DNA of 13,353 nt from Brevibacillus sp. (GCA_029240815.1 JARDZO010000190.1:1-13353), one strand, 5' to 3'; shown: positions 1 to 9,326, counted from the stretch's first letter. Notes: generated by a model not told the origin, from the sequence alone. Program-made: numbers and translations.

Positions 1-206
1 GTCAAGATGTCCGCATAGCTGTAAGAAACCCGCTCGAAAAGTTGATCATCGTCTAGCTTTACTACAAATACTGATGGGTATGTTTCTTCGAGGATGCCAC
101 TACGTTCGACGGTTTTGCGGCGACCGCCATTTGCCTTAAGCAGGATGCGCTCACCAATGTGTCCGTCTAAACTGCGTTTAATGTCAAGTAATGCGTTTCT
201 TGCCAT
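1..206 (-). CDS. veg: Veg protein (5' part; 3' end lies outside the window)
   Basis: Sixty-eight codons are visible, starting at an ATG at 206-204 and running off the left edge. The translation contains [19 protein letters not shown] and [14 protein letters not shown] and ends in the [12 protein letters not shown] stretch, which matches my memory of B. subtilis Veg (about 86 residues), so roughly 18 residues are missing. A GAGGTGG-type ribosome binding site lies at about 214-220. Veg is a small, abundant protein linked in B. subtilis to biofilm matrix gene expression and spore outgrowth; its biochemical role is poorly defined. It has its own pair of strong promoters directly upstream and is separated from rsmA by a terminator, so it is an independent transcription unit. 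Family identity is confident; function rests on homologues only. Confidence 0.95.
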   Translation of the reverse strand, partial: MARNALLDIKRSLDGHIGERILLKANGGRRKTVERSGILEETYPSVFVVKLDDDQLFERVSYSYADIL

Positions 207-231
207 TGTTCCATCCACCTCGCTTACATCT

Positions 232-260
232 ATTATAACAGCACACATTTATTTTGTCAA
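232..260 (-). promoter_or_regulatory. veg proximal promoter, near-perfect sigma-A consensus
   Basis: On the minus strand a TTGACA -35 (260-255) is followed by a 17-base spacer and a TATAAT -10 (237-232). The spacer carries TG one base before the -10, giving an extended -10. Both hexamers match consensus exactly. The predicted transcript would start near 225, leaving a leader of about 20 bases before the veg ATG. Confidence 0.92.
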
Positions 261-271
261 AGAAATAAAAA

Positions 272-301
272 ATTATAGCAACCCAGTGGAGTTTTTGTCA
301 A
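272..301 (-). promoter_or_regulatory. veg distal tandem promoter
   Basis: A second minus-strand TTGACA (301-296) is separated by 18 bases from a TATAAT (277-272). It lies just upstream of the proximal promoter, and its predicted start would fall at the proximal -35 element. Both hexamers are exact consensus. Tandem veg promoters are also known in B. subtilis. Confidence 0.82.
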
Positions 302-366
302 CGGGCTTTTTTTCATGAATTACGTAGATATTTGTCAGTATCATATCGAAAAGAAGCTGAAAACAC

Positions 367-407
367 AAAAAAACCCCACTTTTGGCGATATTAGCCCAAA
401 AATGAGG
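367..407 (-). terminator. Rho-independent terminator after rsmA
   Basis: Minus-strand arms 407-396 and 385-374 pair over 12 bp (two G-U pairs) around a 10-base loop, followed by seven T residues (373-367). It starts 12 bases past the rsmA stop codon. It separates the rnmV-rsmA unit from the veg promoters. Confidence 0.85.
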
Positions 408-418
408 ATTTTTCTAGA

Positions 419-1318
<900 letters not shown>

Positions 1319-1867
1319 TTACTCCCTCTCTTTGTCTATGGCTTTCATAGCTGCTTCAAATTCATCCCGCTTGATCTGAAAGGCATTGAGTCGCTGCAGC
1401 ATCTGCTTGGCGTTGGCATACCCAATCCCAAGCTTCTCCCCCAGCTTGACCCGTCGCTCTTTGGAGGTGGTTCCTGATGTCAGACCGTGAGCCAGCATAT
1501 CGTCAGCAGTAATCTCTCCTGCTGTATCAGCCATCTCCGTCCGCACTTCCGATAAAGCCTGAACGATCACTTCAGGAGTGGCATTTTCCACCCCGATATC
1601 TCCCTTTTTCGTACCGTTTTCCTGGGTGATGAACGCATGCTTGCAGCCTGGCACCGCTTTGCTGATAATTTTGCGAATGCGCTCTCCCTGGTAATCAGGG
1701 TCGGTAAAAATGATTACGCCGCGCTTTTGCTGCGCCAGACGGATTTTTTCAATAGTCCAGGTATGGATAGCGGAACCGCCTGTCTCGATCGTATCAGCGT
1801 TGACTGCTCGCTTGATCGCTGCAGTATCGTCTCTTCCCTCCACCACGATAACTTCCTTGATCTTCAT
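1319..1867 (-). CDS. rnmV: Ribonuclease M5 (5S rRNA maturase)
   Basis: 182 residues from the chosen ATG (1867-1865). RNase M5 cuts both strands of the 5S rRNA precursor helix to release mature 5S rRNA, with ribosomal protein L18 as cofactor in Bacillus. The N-terminal half is a TOPRIM domain: VVEGRDD with the catalytic glutamate at residue 10, and the metal-binding TDPD at 55-58. The segment IRKIISKAVPGCKHAF around 64-79 is typical of the family. The frame stays open 16 codons further upstream, but the MKIKEVIVVEG start matches homologues and has a modest GTGGG ribosome binding site. The gene sits directly before rsmA, a conserved pairing of two rRNA-maturation functions. I found no convincing sigma-A promoter in the 166 bases upstream, so it may depend partly on readthrough from yabE. 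Confidence 0.95.
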   Translation of the reverse strand: MKIKEVIVVEGRDDTAAIKRAVNADTIETGGSAIHTWTIEKIRLAQQKRGVIIFTDPDYQGERIRKIISKAVPGCKHAFITQENGTKKGDIGVENATPEVIVQALSEVRTEMADTAGEITADDMLAHGLTSGTTSKERRVKLGEKLGIGYANAKQMLQRLNAFQIKRDEFEAAMKAIDKERE

Positions 1868-1943
1868 TCTTTGTTCCCACTTTCGTACATTGTCCCTATG
1901 GTACAAGTATGCCAAAAAAATGCGGCCAAAAGCCCCAGAAAGT

Positions 1944-1969
1944 TGAAACGTTCAAGCTATCGGAGCGTC
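1944..1969 (+). promoter_or_regulatory. Candidate ECF sigma-factor promoter, antisense to yabE
   Basis: On the plus strand TGAAAC (1944-1949) is followed by exactly 16 bases and CGTC (1966-1969, continuing TA). This is the layout recognised by Bacillus ECF sigma factors of the SigM/SigX/SigW type. No plus-strand gene follows; transcription from about 1975 would run into the 3' end of yabE on the opposite strand. In B. subtilis a SigX/SigM-dependent antisense RNA of yabE is known. The motif is seen directly; its activity is inferred. Confidence 0.62.
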
Positions 1970-2010
1970 TAACTAACAAACAGCTTAACACGGCTCGCAA
2001 CCAAACAGAA

Positions 2011-2033
2011 GACAGGAGCATATCGCTCCTGTC
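2011..2033 (-). terminator. Hairpin directly after the yabE stop codon, probable weak terminator
   Basis: A perfect 9-bp stem, GACAGGAGC and GCTCCTGTC, with a 5-base loop abuts the yabE stop codon. On the minus strand it is followed by TTCTGTTTGG rather than a clean T-run, so termination may be partial and allow readthrough into rnmV. On the plus strand there is no T-run at all. Confidence 0.5.
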
Positions 2034-3128
2034 CTACGGCTTCTGCGGTCCAATTATATAGACAGTTTTGTTACGCTTGCGGCCAAACTGGACCGCCTCC
2101 GACTCCGTGCTAACAAATACGTCAATCTTGCCACCTTTCATAGCCCCACCTGTATCTTCTGCACGACGATACCCTACTCCGTCAATATAGACCCACCATC
2201 CATACGGAATGACGCGAGGATCTACTGCGATCGTGTGACCCGCCTTTGCCTTTACTCCTGTCGCCGTACGACCATATCCCGGCGAGCTAGGAGGTTTGCC
2301 TCCTCCTGCAGGAGAATAGGCTGTCAAGGTAACCCCGTTCAGTACTTTTTTCGGCCTGAAAACTTTTCCACCGCGGGAAATACTCCCCGCTGCTGATGCG
2401 ATCAGAACCCGTTGCGATTTGTCTTCCGTACGCATCGCCACTGCAGTTCCCACAGCAACTACATGGTCCTTTTTCGGTATGACGACGTCTCTCGTCACGA
2501 GTTCACGGGAGATTTCTTTGCCATCCACTGTGACCAGCTTGTAGTGTGCAATTGCCTTACCTTCTTGTCCTGTTTGTAATACTTTGGTTTTACCTTTTTC
2601 CAACACAGGATCGTTTTTACGAATCTCCTGATAAGTGACGCGCTCTTCCTCTTCTACCATCTTCTCGACAACGCGTTTGACGGTGATGGATGAATTTTTG
2701 GCTAGAGACGCTGTCAAGGCCGGTTCCACCCGGTCCTTTTCACTAATCGCGATGCCGCCGTCCTTCAACGCGCCGGCAACATCTCGACTGAGTGTTTCAA
2801 TCATTTTTGTCTGCCCGTCAATCTGGACCGGTATGGACCAGACTGTATGTAAAGTTACTACTGCTCCGTTTTTAAGCTTCGTCTCAGCTGTCGGTTGAAG
2901 GGAATCCCTTTCCGTTACCGCGATCTGTCGCTCCGTCAAGAACTGCTCGACGGTTTCGGCTTTGGTAGCCACTGTGCGACTCTCTCCGTCTAACGAAAAA
3001 GTGACCTGTTTTGGCTGGGTAGCCTGGGCAGAGAAATACCCAATCATGGGAACGAGCACAAGAGCAAGAACACCGAAAAAGACGAGCCCTCGATTCTTAT
3101 ACCTTTCCCAAATCGTGCGTAACTCCAT
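2034..3128 (-). CDS. yabE: YabE-like cell-wall protein with DUF348, G5 and 3D domains
   Basis: 364 residues from an ATG at 3128 that has an AAAGGAG ribosome binding site (3138-3144) nine bases upstream; the frame extends further but without a better start. An N-terminal transmembrane or signal-anchor segment lies at about residues 14-35. Two DUF348-type repeats follow (about 41-80 and 98-137), then a G5 domain (about 151-228) and a C-terminal 3D domain (about 267-358). The 3D domain shows its three aspartates at D303 (AVDPRVIPYG), D325 (AEDTGGA) and D335 (GKIDVF). The family resembles resuscitation-promoting factors and YocH; the 3D domain has the MltA-like barrel fold, so a role as a secreted or anchored peptidoglycan hydrolase is likely but not proven. 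It has its own consensus promoter and about 110 bases of leader. A candidate antisense ECF promoter lies past its 3' end. Confidence 0.9.
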   Translation of the reverse strand: MELRTIWERYKNRGLVFFGVLALVLVPMIGYFSAQATQPKQVTFSLDGESRTVATKAETVEQFLTERQIAVTERDSLQPTAETKLKNGAVVTLHTVWSIPVQIDGQTKMIETLSRDVAGALKDGGIAISEKDRVEPALTASLAKNSSITVKRVVEKMVEEEERVTYQEIRKNDPVLEKGKTKVLQTGQEGKAIAHYKLVTVDGKEISRELVTRDVVIPKKDHVVAVGTAVAMRTEDKSQRVLIASAAGSISRGGKVFRPKKVLNGVTLTAYSPAGGGKPPSSPGYGRTATGVKAKAGHTIAVDPRVIPYGWWVYIDGVGYRRAEDTGGAMKGGKIDVFVSTESEAVQFGRKRNKTVYIIGPQKP

Positions 3129-3244
3129 TTCCCACACTCCTTTTCCTAGAAAAGCACATTGGCTTTTTCGGTCTAGCCAGGTAAGGGTCGTTGTAATTGC
3201 ACTAATATTCTGGAAGTGGCCGGTACTAAACAAGATTGGATTTG

Positions 3245-3273
3245 ATTGTATGTTACTTTTCCGGCTTTGTCAA
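3245..3273 (-). promoter_or_regulatory. yabE sigma-A promoter
   Basis: Minus-strand TTGACA (3273-3268), a 17-base spacer and TACAAT (3250-3245). The predicted start near 3238 gives a leader of about 110 bases. Within it, AAAAGC/GCTTTT arms at 3150-3167, flanked by CTAG on both sides, could form a hairpin next to the ribosome binding site. I recognise no known riboswitch class in the leader. Confidence 0.88.
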
Positions 3274-3348
3274 ATTTCCCCTACCTTTGGCCGAAGAGAT
3301 AATGGTACAAGCCTAGCAAAAAGCATCTGACGAATCATAGTTGTTTGG

Positions 3349-3412
3349 TGTCGAGCATGTGTGTCGATAGGACAATAATCGTTCGACACATTGTTCATGG
3401 TATGCGTCGACA
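3349..3412. promoter_or_regulatory. Cluster of four TGTCGA (0A-box-like) hexamers upstream of yabE
   Basis: TGTCGA occurs on the plus strand at 3349-3354 and 3362-3367, and its reverse complement at 3383-3388 and 3407-3412. The third copy extends to the full 7-base Spo0A box TGTCGAA on the minus strand; the others match six of seven. Copies two and three lie within an 8-bp inverted repeat, TGTGTCGA and TCGACACA. The cluster sits about 75-140 bases upstream of the yabE -35. Binding by Spo0A is inference. Confidence 0.5.
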
Positions 3413-3440
3413 AATCGGGGTAGAACCCAGGAAAAACGAA

Positions 3441-3482
3441 CGAAAAAAGCGGAAAACCACGAGTAGGACCGTGATTTTCCGC
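3441..3482 (-). terminator. Strong terminator after tatD
   Basis: Arms 3449-3461 and 3470-3482 form a 13-bp stem with one wobble and an 8-base loop. On the minus strand six T residues follow (3448-3443). The plus strand is also followed by a T-rich run, so it may work in both directions, including against antisense transcription from yabE. Confidence 0.92.
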
Positions 3483-3504
3483 TTTTACTTTGTTTTATTG
3501 CTTG

Positions 3505-4269
3505 TTACAGCTGAAATAATCGACGAGCGTTATCTGATGTGATTTGGGCCATTTCCTCATAAGACAAACCACGAATGTTCGCCATTTCCTCACAGACGTA
3601 GCGGACGTATCCACTCTCGTTTCGCTTGCCGCGGAAAGGATGCGGAGTGAGGTACGGGCTGTCCGTCTCGATCAAAAGGCGGTCAAGCGGTACTTTGGCA
3701 GCTACCTCCTTGGGTTGCTTGGCGTTTTTGAACGTAAGCGGCCCCCCAAAGGAAATGTAGAAATTCATGTCCAGTGCCAGCTTTGCGGTCTCCCAACTGC
3801 CAGAAAAGCAGTGCATGATTCCGCCAACCTCGGCTGCCTTCTCCTCTTTGAGGATGGAGATGACATCCTGATGGGCATCACGGTTGTGAATAATGATCGG
3901 CATCTCGACTTTGCGGGCGAGACGGATCTGTTTGCGGAACACGTCTGCCTGGACATCCTTGGGCGACGTATCCCAGTAGTAATCCAGACCCATTTCCCCT
4001 AGTCCTACTACTTTTGGATGACGGGTAAGCTCCTCAATCCATGCCAGATGCTCGTCAGTCATATCTTTTGCATCCTGTGGGTGCCATCCGACGACCGCGT
4101 AAATAAAATCGTATTTCTCTGCCAGCTCGATGCAGGTCGGGATCGTTTCGGCATTGAAGCCGATGTTAACGATCGTGCTGACCCCATTTTCTCTGGCACG
4201 AGCAATGACTTCTTCGCGGTCCTCGTCAAATTCCTTGGCATTCAGGTGCGTGTGCGTTTCAAATAACAC
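3505..4269 (-). CDS. tatD: TatD-family metal-dependent DNase (YabD)
   Basis: 254 residues, full length for the TatD family, which adopts an amidohydrolase-type TIM barrel and acts as a 3'-5' exonuclease or DNase with divalent metals. Expected metal ligands are all present: H6 and H8 in ETHTHLN, E92 in GLGEMGLDYY, H128 in PIIIHNRDA, H153 in GIMHCFSGS and D203 in LIETDSPYL. The C-terminal TPHPFRGKRNESGYV is also typical. The start is a GTG with an AAAGGAAGG ribosome binding site about nine bases upstream. It follows metS by 35 bases with no terminator between, so it is probably under the same T-box control, and it ends in a strong terminator. The cellular role in Bacillales is not settled. Confidence 0.96.
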   Translation of the reverse strand: MLFETHTHLNAKEFDEDREEVIARARENGVSTIVNIGFNAETIPTCIELAEKYDFIYAVVGWHPQDAKDMTDEHLAWIEELTRHPKVVGLGEMGLDYYWDTSPKDVQADVFRKQIRLARKVEMPIIIHNRDAHQDVISILKEEKAAEVGGIMHCFSGSWETAKLALDMNFYISFGGPLTFKNAKQPKEVAAKVPLDRLLIETDSPYLTPHPFRGKRNESGYVRYVCEEMANIRGLSYEEMAQITSDNARRLFQL

Positions 4270-4304
4270 AGGTCTGACCCTTCCTTTCCTGCTGGATGCG
4301 CTCG

Positions 4305-6657
<2,353 letters not shown>

Positions 6658-6663
6658 ACACCT

Positions 6664-6691
6664 ATTGTACACGACCTACTTGTTTTGTAAA
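6664..6691 (-). promoter_or_regulatory. metS promoter
   Basis: Minus-strand TTTACA (6691-6686), a 16-base spacer and TACAAT (6669-6664). The predicted start near 6657 fits the 5' end of the T-box stem I. Confidence 0.75.
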
Positions 6692-6703
6692 CCTCCGTTC
6701 CTC

Positions 6704-6751
6704 CACTTTTCCCTGAAAACGGGCGGAAAGTAGAAATAAAAGGGAAAAGTG
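6704..6751. repeat. Perfect 11-bp inverted repeat upstream of the metS promoter
   Basis: CACTTTTCCCT at 6704-6714 is repeated in inverted form, AGGGAAAAGTG, at 6741-6751, with a 26-base purine-rich spacer. It begins 13 bp upstream of the metS -35 element, in the divergent metS-abrB region. No T-run follows on either strand, so it is not an obvious terminator. An operator is possible; function unknown. Confidence 0.6.
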
Positions 6752-6768
6752 AGAAATAACGGCGAATA

Positions 6769-6796
6769 TGTCGAATAAGCAAGAAGTAATTCGACA
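6769..6796. promoter_or_regulatory. Inverted pair of exact 0A-box sequences, metS-abrB intergenic region
   Basis: TGTCGAA (6769-6775) and its reverse complement TTCGACA (6790-6796) are separated by 14 bases. Both match the Spo0A box exactly. The pair lies about 180 bases upstream of the abrB start of transcription and about 110 upstream of that of metS. Known Spo0A sites are usually direct repeats, so the inverted layout leaves the binding protein uncertain. Confidence 0.45.
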
Positions 6797-6944
6797 CGAA
6801 CCGACTACGGCCAAGACGATAACTCCCAGTTAATTTTATCCATTTAATTTTACATAACAATTCCATTTTCTCGATAAACGTTGCTATATCAGCGTTTCTA
6901 TTTTCAAAAAACATTTTTGTTTTCAAAGAATTGTCAAAACAATG

Positions 6945-6973
6945 TTGACACCTTTGGGAATCGCTGGTATGAT
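6945..6973 (+). promoter_or_regulatory. abrB sigma-A promoter
   Basis: TTGACA (6945-6950), a 17-base spacer and TATGAT (6968-6973). Predicted start near 6980, giving a leader of about 84 bases. The -35 is the right arm of an inverted repeat, TGTCAA (6932-6937) with TTGACA. A/T tracts precede it. Confidence 0.9.
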
Positions 6974-6988
6974 GTTTTCAACAGAAAA

Positions 6989-7005
6989 TGTCGAATATTG
7001 ACGAT
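6989..7005 (+). promoter_or_regulatory. Tandem Spo0A boxes downstream of the abrB transcription start
   Basis: TGTCGAA (6989-6995) and TGACGAT (6999-7005) are direct repeats with a 10-bp period, about 10-25 bases past the predicted start. In B. subtilis, phosphorylated Spo0A represses abrB from tandem 0A boxes just downstream of the promoter with the same spacing. The sequence and position support the same mechanism here. Confidence 0.83.
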
Positions 7006-7063
7006 TAATGCTTTCGGTTGAACAATAGCATCGACATGTCCAGATTTGGGAGGAGTAATCACA

Positions 7064-7315
7064 ATGATGAAATCAACAGGTATTGTTCGTAAAGTGGACG
7101 AGTTGGGCCGTGTAGTGATTCCAATCGAGTTGCGCCGTACCTTGGGTATTGCAGAAAAAGACGCTTTGGAAATCTACGTAGATGGCGAGCGCATCATCTT
7201 GAAAAAATATGAGCCTGCTTGCATTTTCTGCGGAAATGCTGACAAAGTATCTCATTTTAAAGGTAAAATCGTTTGTCAAGATTGTCTGTCCGAAATGCCA
7301 GCTGTAAAACGCTAA
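7064..7315 (+). CDS. abrB: Transition-state regulator AbrB, variant with a C-terminal double-CxxC
   Basis: 83 residues. AbrB is a dimeric or tetrameric DNA-binding repressor that holds off stationary-phase and sporulation genes during growth. The N-terminal swapped-hairpin domain (about residues 1-48) is nearly identical to B. subtilis AbrB: STGIVRKVDELGRVVIPIEL, then RRTLGIAEKDALEIYVDGE. The remainder differs: instead of the B. subtilis oligomerisation domain it is short and holds C53-x2-C56 and C71-x2-C74, suggesting a zinc-ribbon-like element. The ATG at 7064 has GGGAGGAG eight bases upstream; a second ATG follows directly, and the frame is also open from a TTG at 7046 that overlaps the ribosome binding site. 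It is the only plus-strand gene, has its own promoter with tandem Spo0A boxes, and ends in its own terminator. Abh-like paralogy is possible, but promoter and context favour AbrB. Confidence 0.94.
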   Translation: MMKSTGIVRKVDELGRVVIPIELRRTLGIAEKDALEIYVDGERIILKKYEPACIFCGNADKVSHFKGKIVCQDCLSEMPAVKR

Positions 7316-7343
7316 CTTTCCCGTTTCTTCTATTACATATGAC

Positions 7344-7384
7344 GAGCCTTTTTTCGGGGACAAGCCCAAAAGAAGGCTCTTTTT
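7344..7384 (+). terminator. abrB terminator
   Basis: GAGCCTT (7344-7350) pairs with AAGGCTC (7373-7379), extended inward by T/A and GGG/CCC pairs, followed by five T residues (7380-7384). Confidence 0.88.
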
Positions 7385-7388
7385 GCAT

Positions 7389-7418
7389 AAAAAAAGCTGA
7401 CCGAAAGCCAGCTTTTTT
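7389..7418 (-). terminator. rsmI operon terminator
   Basis: Arms 7390-7399 and 7409-7418 form a 10-bp stem with CAGC at its core; on the minus strand it ends in seven T residues (7395-7389). The upstream arm begins within the rsmI stop codon. It is five bases from the convergent abrB terminator. Confidence 0.88.
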
Positions 7419-8301
7419 ATTCTGCCTGATCGCGATGGTACTCGTTGTACACATCACGTTTGGGTACCCCTCGATCATCGGCAGCTTTCTTAATCGCATC
7501 TTTTTTGTTCATTCCCTGCTCGCAATACTGATCGACATGCTCTACGACGCTCAGTGAATGCCACCACACATCGAGCTCTTCTTCCTCCAGGGGCCCGGTG
7601 TAGCCTTCTACAATTAGGCAAAACTCGCCGCGCGCTTCCCCTTCCCGGAGCCACTCCAGCAGTTCATCTATCGTGCCACGCACAAATTCTTCGTATCGCT
7701 TGGTGAGCTCCCTCGCCAAGACTGCTCGACGATTGCCCCACGCTTCCCGGATTGCCCCTAACGTCTTTTCAATACGATGGGGCGCCTCGTAAAATATCAA
7801 GGTCTCCGGGTACTTTTTGAGCCGTTCCAGCTCCTCGCGACGCTCCTTGTTTTCCCGTCCGATAAAACCACAAAACATAAAGCGATCTGTCGGCAAACCC
7901 GAAGCGATCAACGCCGTCAAAGCTGCATTGGCTCCTGGAACCGGTACGACAGGAAAGCCCGCTTCCGTCGCATCGCGCACCAGCTCCGCTCCCGGGTCAG
8001 AAATTGCCGGTAGACCTGCATCACTGACCAAAGCGATTTGCTTGCCCTCTGCCAGCCACTGCAAGAGGCCATTCCCACTCGCTTCCTTATTATGCTCGTG
8101 GTAGCTAACGGTCCGTTTGTCGATTTGAAAATGGTTGAGCAACTTTCGCGTTTGCCGTGTATCCTCGCAGGCAATGACATCGACAGAGCGCAGCGTGTCG
8201 AGACAGCGAACCGTGATATCATCCAAATTTCCTATCGGTGTAGCCACCAAATAGAGGGTACCTGACTGCTCGGACGAAAAGCTACGCTGGACATTTATCA
8301 T
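7417..8301 (-). CDS. rsmI: 16S rRNA (cytidine1402-2'-O)-methyltransferase RsmI
   Basis: 294 residues. RsmI 2'-O-methylates C1402 in the ribosomal decoding centre, using S-adenosylmethionine. It belongs to the tetrapyrrole-methylase fold. Motifs: [15 protein letters not shown] (16-30), [12 protein letters not shown] (44-55), [18 protein letters not shown] (91-108), [17 protein letters not shown] (121-137) and [12 protein letters not shown] (170-181). The C-terminal helical part (about 240-294) is the usual extension. The chosen ATG at 8301 has GGAGAGGG five bases upstream; the TTG at 8316 overlaps that site and is a poor start. The first 20 bases overlap the end of yazA, suggesting coupled translation. 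It is the last gene of the long minus-strand cluster and ends in a terminator. Confidence 0.96.
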   Translation of the reverse strand: MINVQRSFSSEQSGTLYLVATPIGNLDDITVRCLDTLRSVDVIACEDTRQTRKLLNHFQIDKRTVSYHEHNKEASGNGLLQWLAEGKQIALVSDAGLPAISDPGAELVRDATEAGFPVVPVPGANAALTALIASGLPTDRFMFCGFIGRENKERREELERLKKYPETLIFYEAPHRIEKTLGAIREAWGNRRAVLARELTKRYEEFVRGTIDELLEWLREGEARGEFCLIVEGYTGPLEEEELDVWWHSLSVVEHVDQYCEQGMNKKDAIKKAADDRGVPKRDVYNEYHRDQAE

Positions 8302-8596
8302 GCGGTCCCTCTCCAATCAGTTCTTCTTTTTTCGGGCGGGAGAGTCGTTTGATCGCTTCCTCACGCCTCAGTCCCCAGGAGCGGTCTATCCCTTCTTCCC
8401 AGTAAAGCAGTTCGACAGGCCCGCGCCCACGGGTGTATTTGGCACCTTTGCCTTCGTTGTGTGTACGCAGGCGCCGTAACAGCTCAGTTGTATATCCGGT
8501 GTAAAGACTCCCGTCTGCGCAAGATAAGATGTACACAAAGTGACTCTTATGCGAGGGAATCGCGTCTTCCGAAATAGACTTCCTGCAGTTCTTCAC
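8282..8596 (-). CDS. yazA: GIY-YIG domain protein, YazA/UPF0213 family
   Basis: About 104 residues from a GTG at 8596 that has GGAGAGG six bases upstream; in-frame TTG and ATG codons up to 8623 are alternatives. The core is a small GIY-YIG nuclease fold: VYIL (21-24), LYTGYT (31-36), an arginine-rich helix [20 protein letters not shown] (41-60) and the conserved glutamate in REEAIKRL (78-85). The family resembles UvrC/SLX1 catalytic domains, but no cellular substrate is established for the stand-alone bacterial UPF0213 proteins. It overlaps the end of trmN6 by about 50 bases and the start of rsmI by 20, so the three are translated from one message. The C-terminal tail past the domain is short. 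Confidence 0.9.
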   Translation of the reverse strand: MKNCRKSISEDAIPSHKSHFVYILSCADGSLYTGYTTELLRRLRTHNEGKGAKYTRGRGPVELLYWEEGIDRSWGLRREEAIKRLSRPKKEELIGEGPHDKCPA

Positions 8597-9326
8597 AGTA
8601 TTCCTCTCCATTTTCATAGACAATCAGTGGCGGCTGGATTCGAAGCTCAGGCTTGCCTCCCCGCATCCCTTCGATCAGCACCATGTTCGGCTCCGCATCA
8701 CGGCGCGGGTACACGAGACGCATTCGTTTTGGCTCGATGCCGTAATGACGCATCAAGGAAATGATCTCAATCAGACGAGTGGAACGATGCACCAGAGCGA
8801 GCTTCCCGCCGTTTTTCAGCAGTTGGCTGCCGACCCGAATCACGTCTTCTAGAGAAAGCATGATCTCATGACGAGCGATGGCAAAATGCTCACTGATGTT
8901 TTTTTCACCGCTGGTAGCTGGCATGTACGGTGGATTGCACGTAATTACGTCAAACTTGGCGTGACCAAACCGCTCCACAGCCTCTTTTACATCACCATGG
9001 TGCATCGTAATGCGACCTTCCAGCTGGTTAAGAGCAACATTACGGCTCGCCATGCTGAATAATCGGTCCTGAATCTCGATTCCTTCAAAAGTAGCTTCTG
9101 GTGTCCTTGTCGTCATGATGAGAGGAATTGCCCCGTTACCCGTGCAGAAGTCGAGGATGCGCCCTCTTTTCGGAGCAGATGCAAAGCGAGCCAGCAGAAC
9201 AGCATCCATGGAGAAGCAAAATACTTCGTGGCTTTGTATGATCTTCATTTCATGAGTCAGCAAATCGTCGATACGCTCTGATTCATAGAGCGGCACATTG
9301 ATGACAGGTTCCATCCGTTGTTCCAT
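8547..9326 (-). CDS. trmN6: tRNA1(Val) (adenine37-N6)-methyltransferase family (YabB/TrmN6)
   Basis: 259 residues, slightly longer than homologues I recall (about 247). A Rossmann-fold SAM methyltransferase with motif [12 protein letters not shown] (59-69), an acidic EIQ at 84-86 and the N6-adenine signature NPPY at 131-134. The N-terminal segment [20 protein letters not shown] followed by DAVLLARF is a family hallmark. In E. coli the homologue modifies A37 of tRNA1-Val; the substrate here is inferred. The start is uncertain: AAAGGGG lies only one base before the ATG at 9326 and 13 bases before the in-frame ATG at 9314. Its 3' end overlaps yazA. The 118-base gap to yabA holds two hairpins, so it may be partly uncoupled from the upstream genes. 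Confidence 0.92.
   Translation of the reverse strand: MEQRMEPVINVPLYESERIDDLLTHEMKIIQSHEVFCFSMDAVLLARFASAPKRGRILDFCTGNGAIPLIMTTRTPEATFEGIEIQDRLFSMASRNVALNQLEGRITMHHGDVKEAVERFGHAKFDVITCNPPYMPATSGEKNISEHFAIARHEIMLSLEDVIRVGSQLLKNGGKLALVHRSTRLIEIISLMRHYGIEPKRMRLVYPRRDAEPNMVLIEGMRGGKPELRIQPPLIVYENGEEYCEELQEVYFGRRDSLA

Noticed and set aside
1868..1943. Promoter for rnmV in the yabE-rnmV gap
   Set aside because: CATACT-like -10 sequences occur, but no acceptable -35 is found at the right distance.
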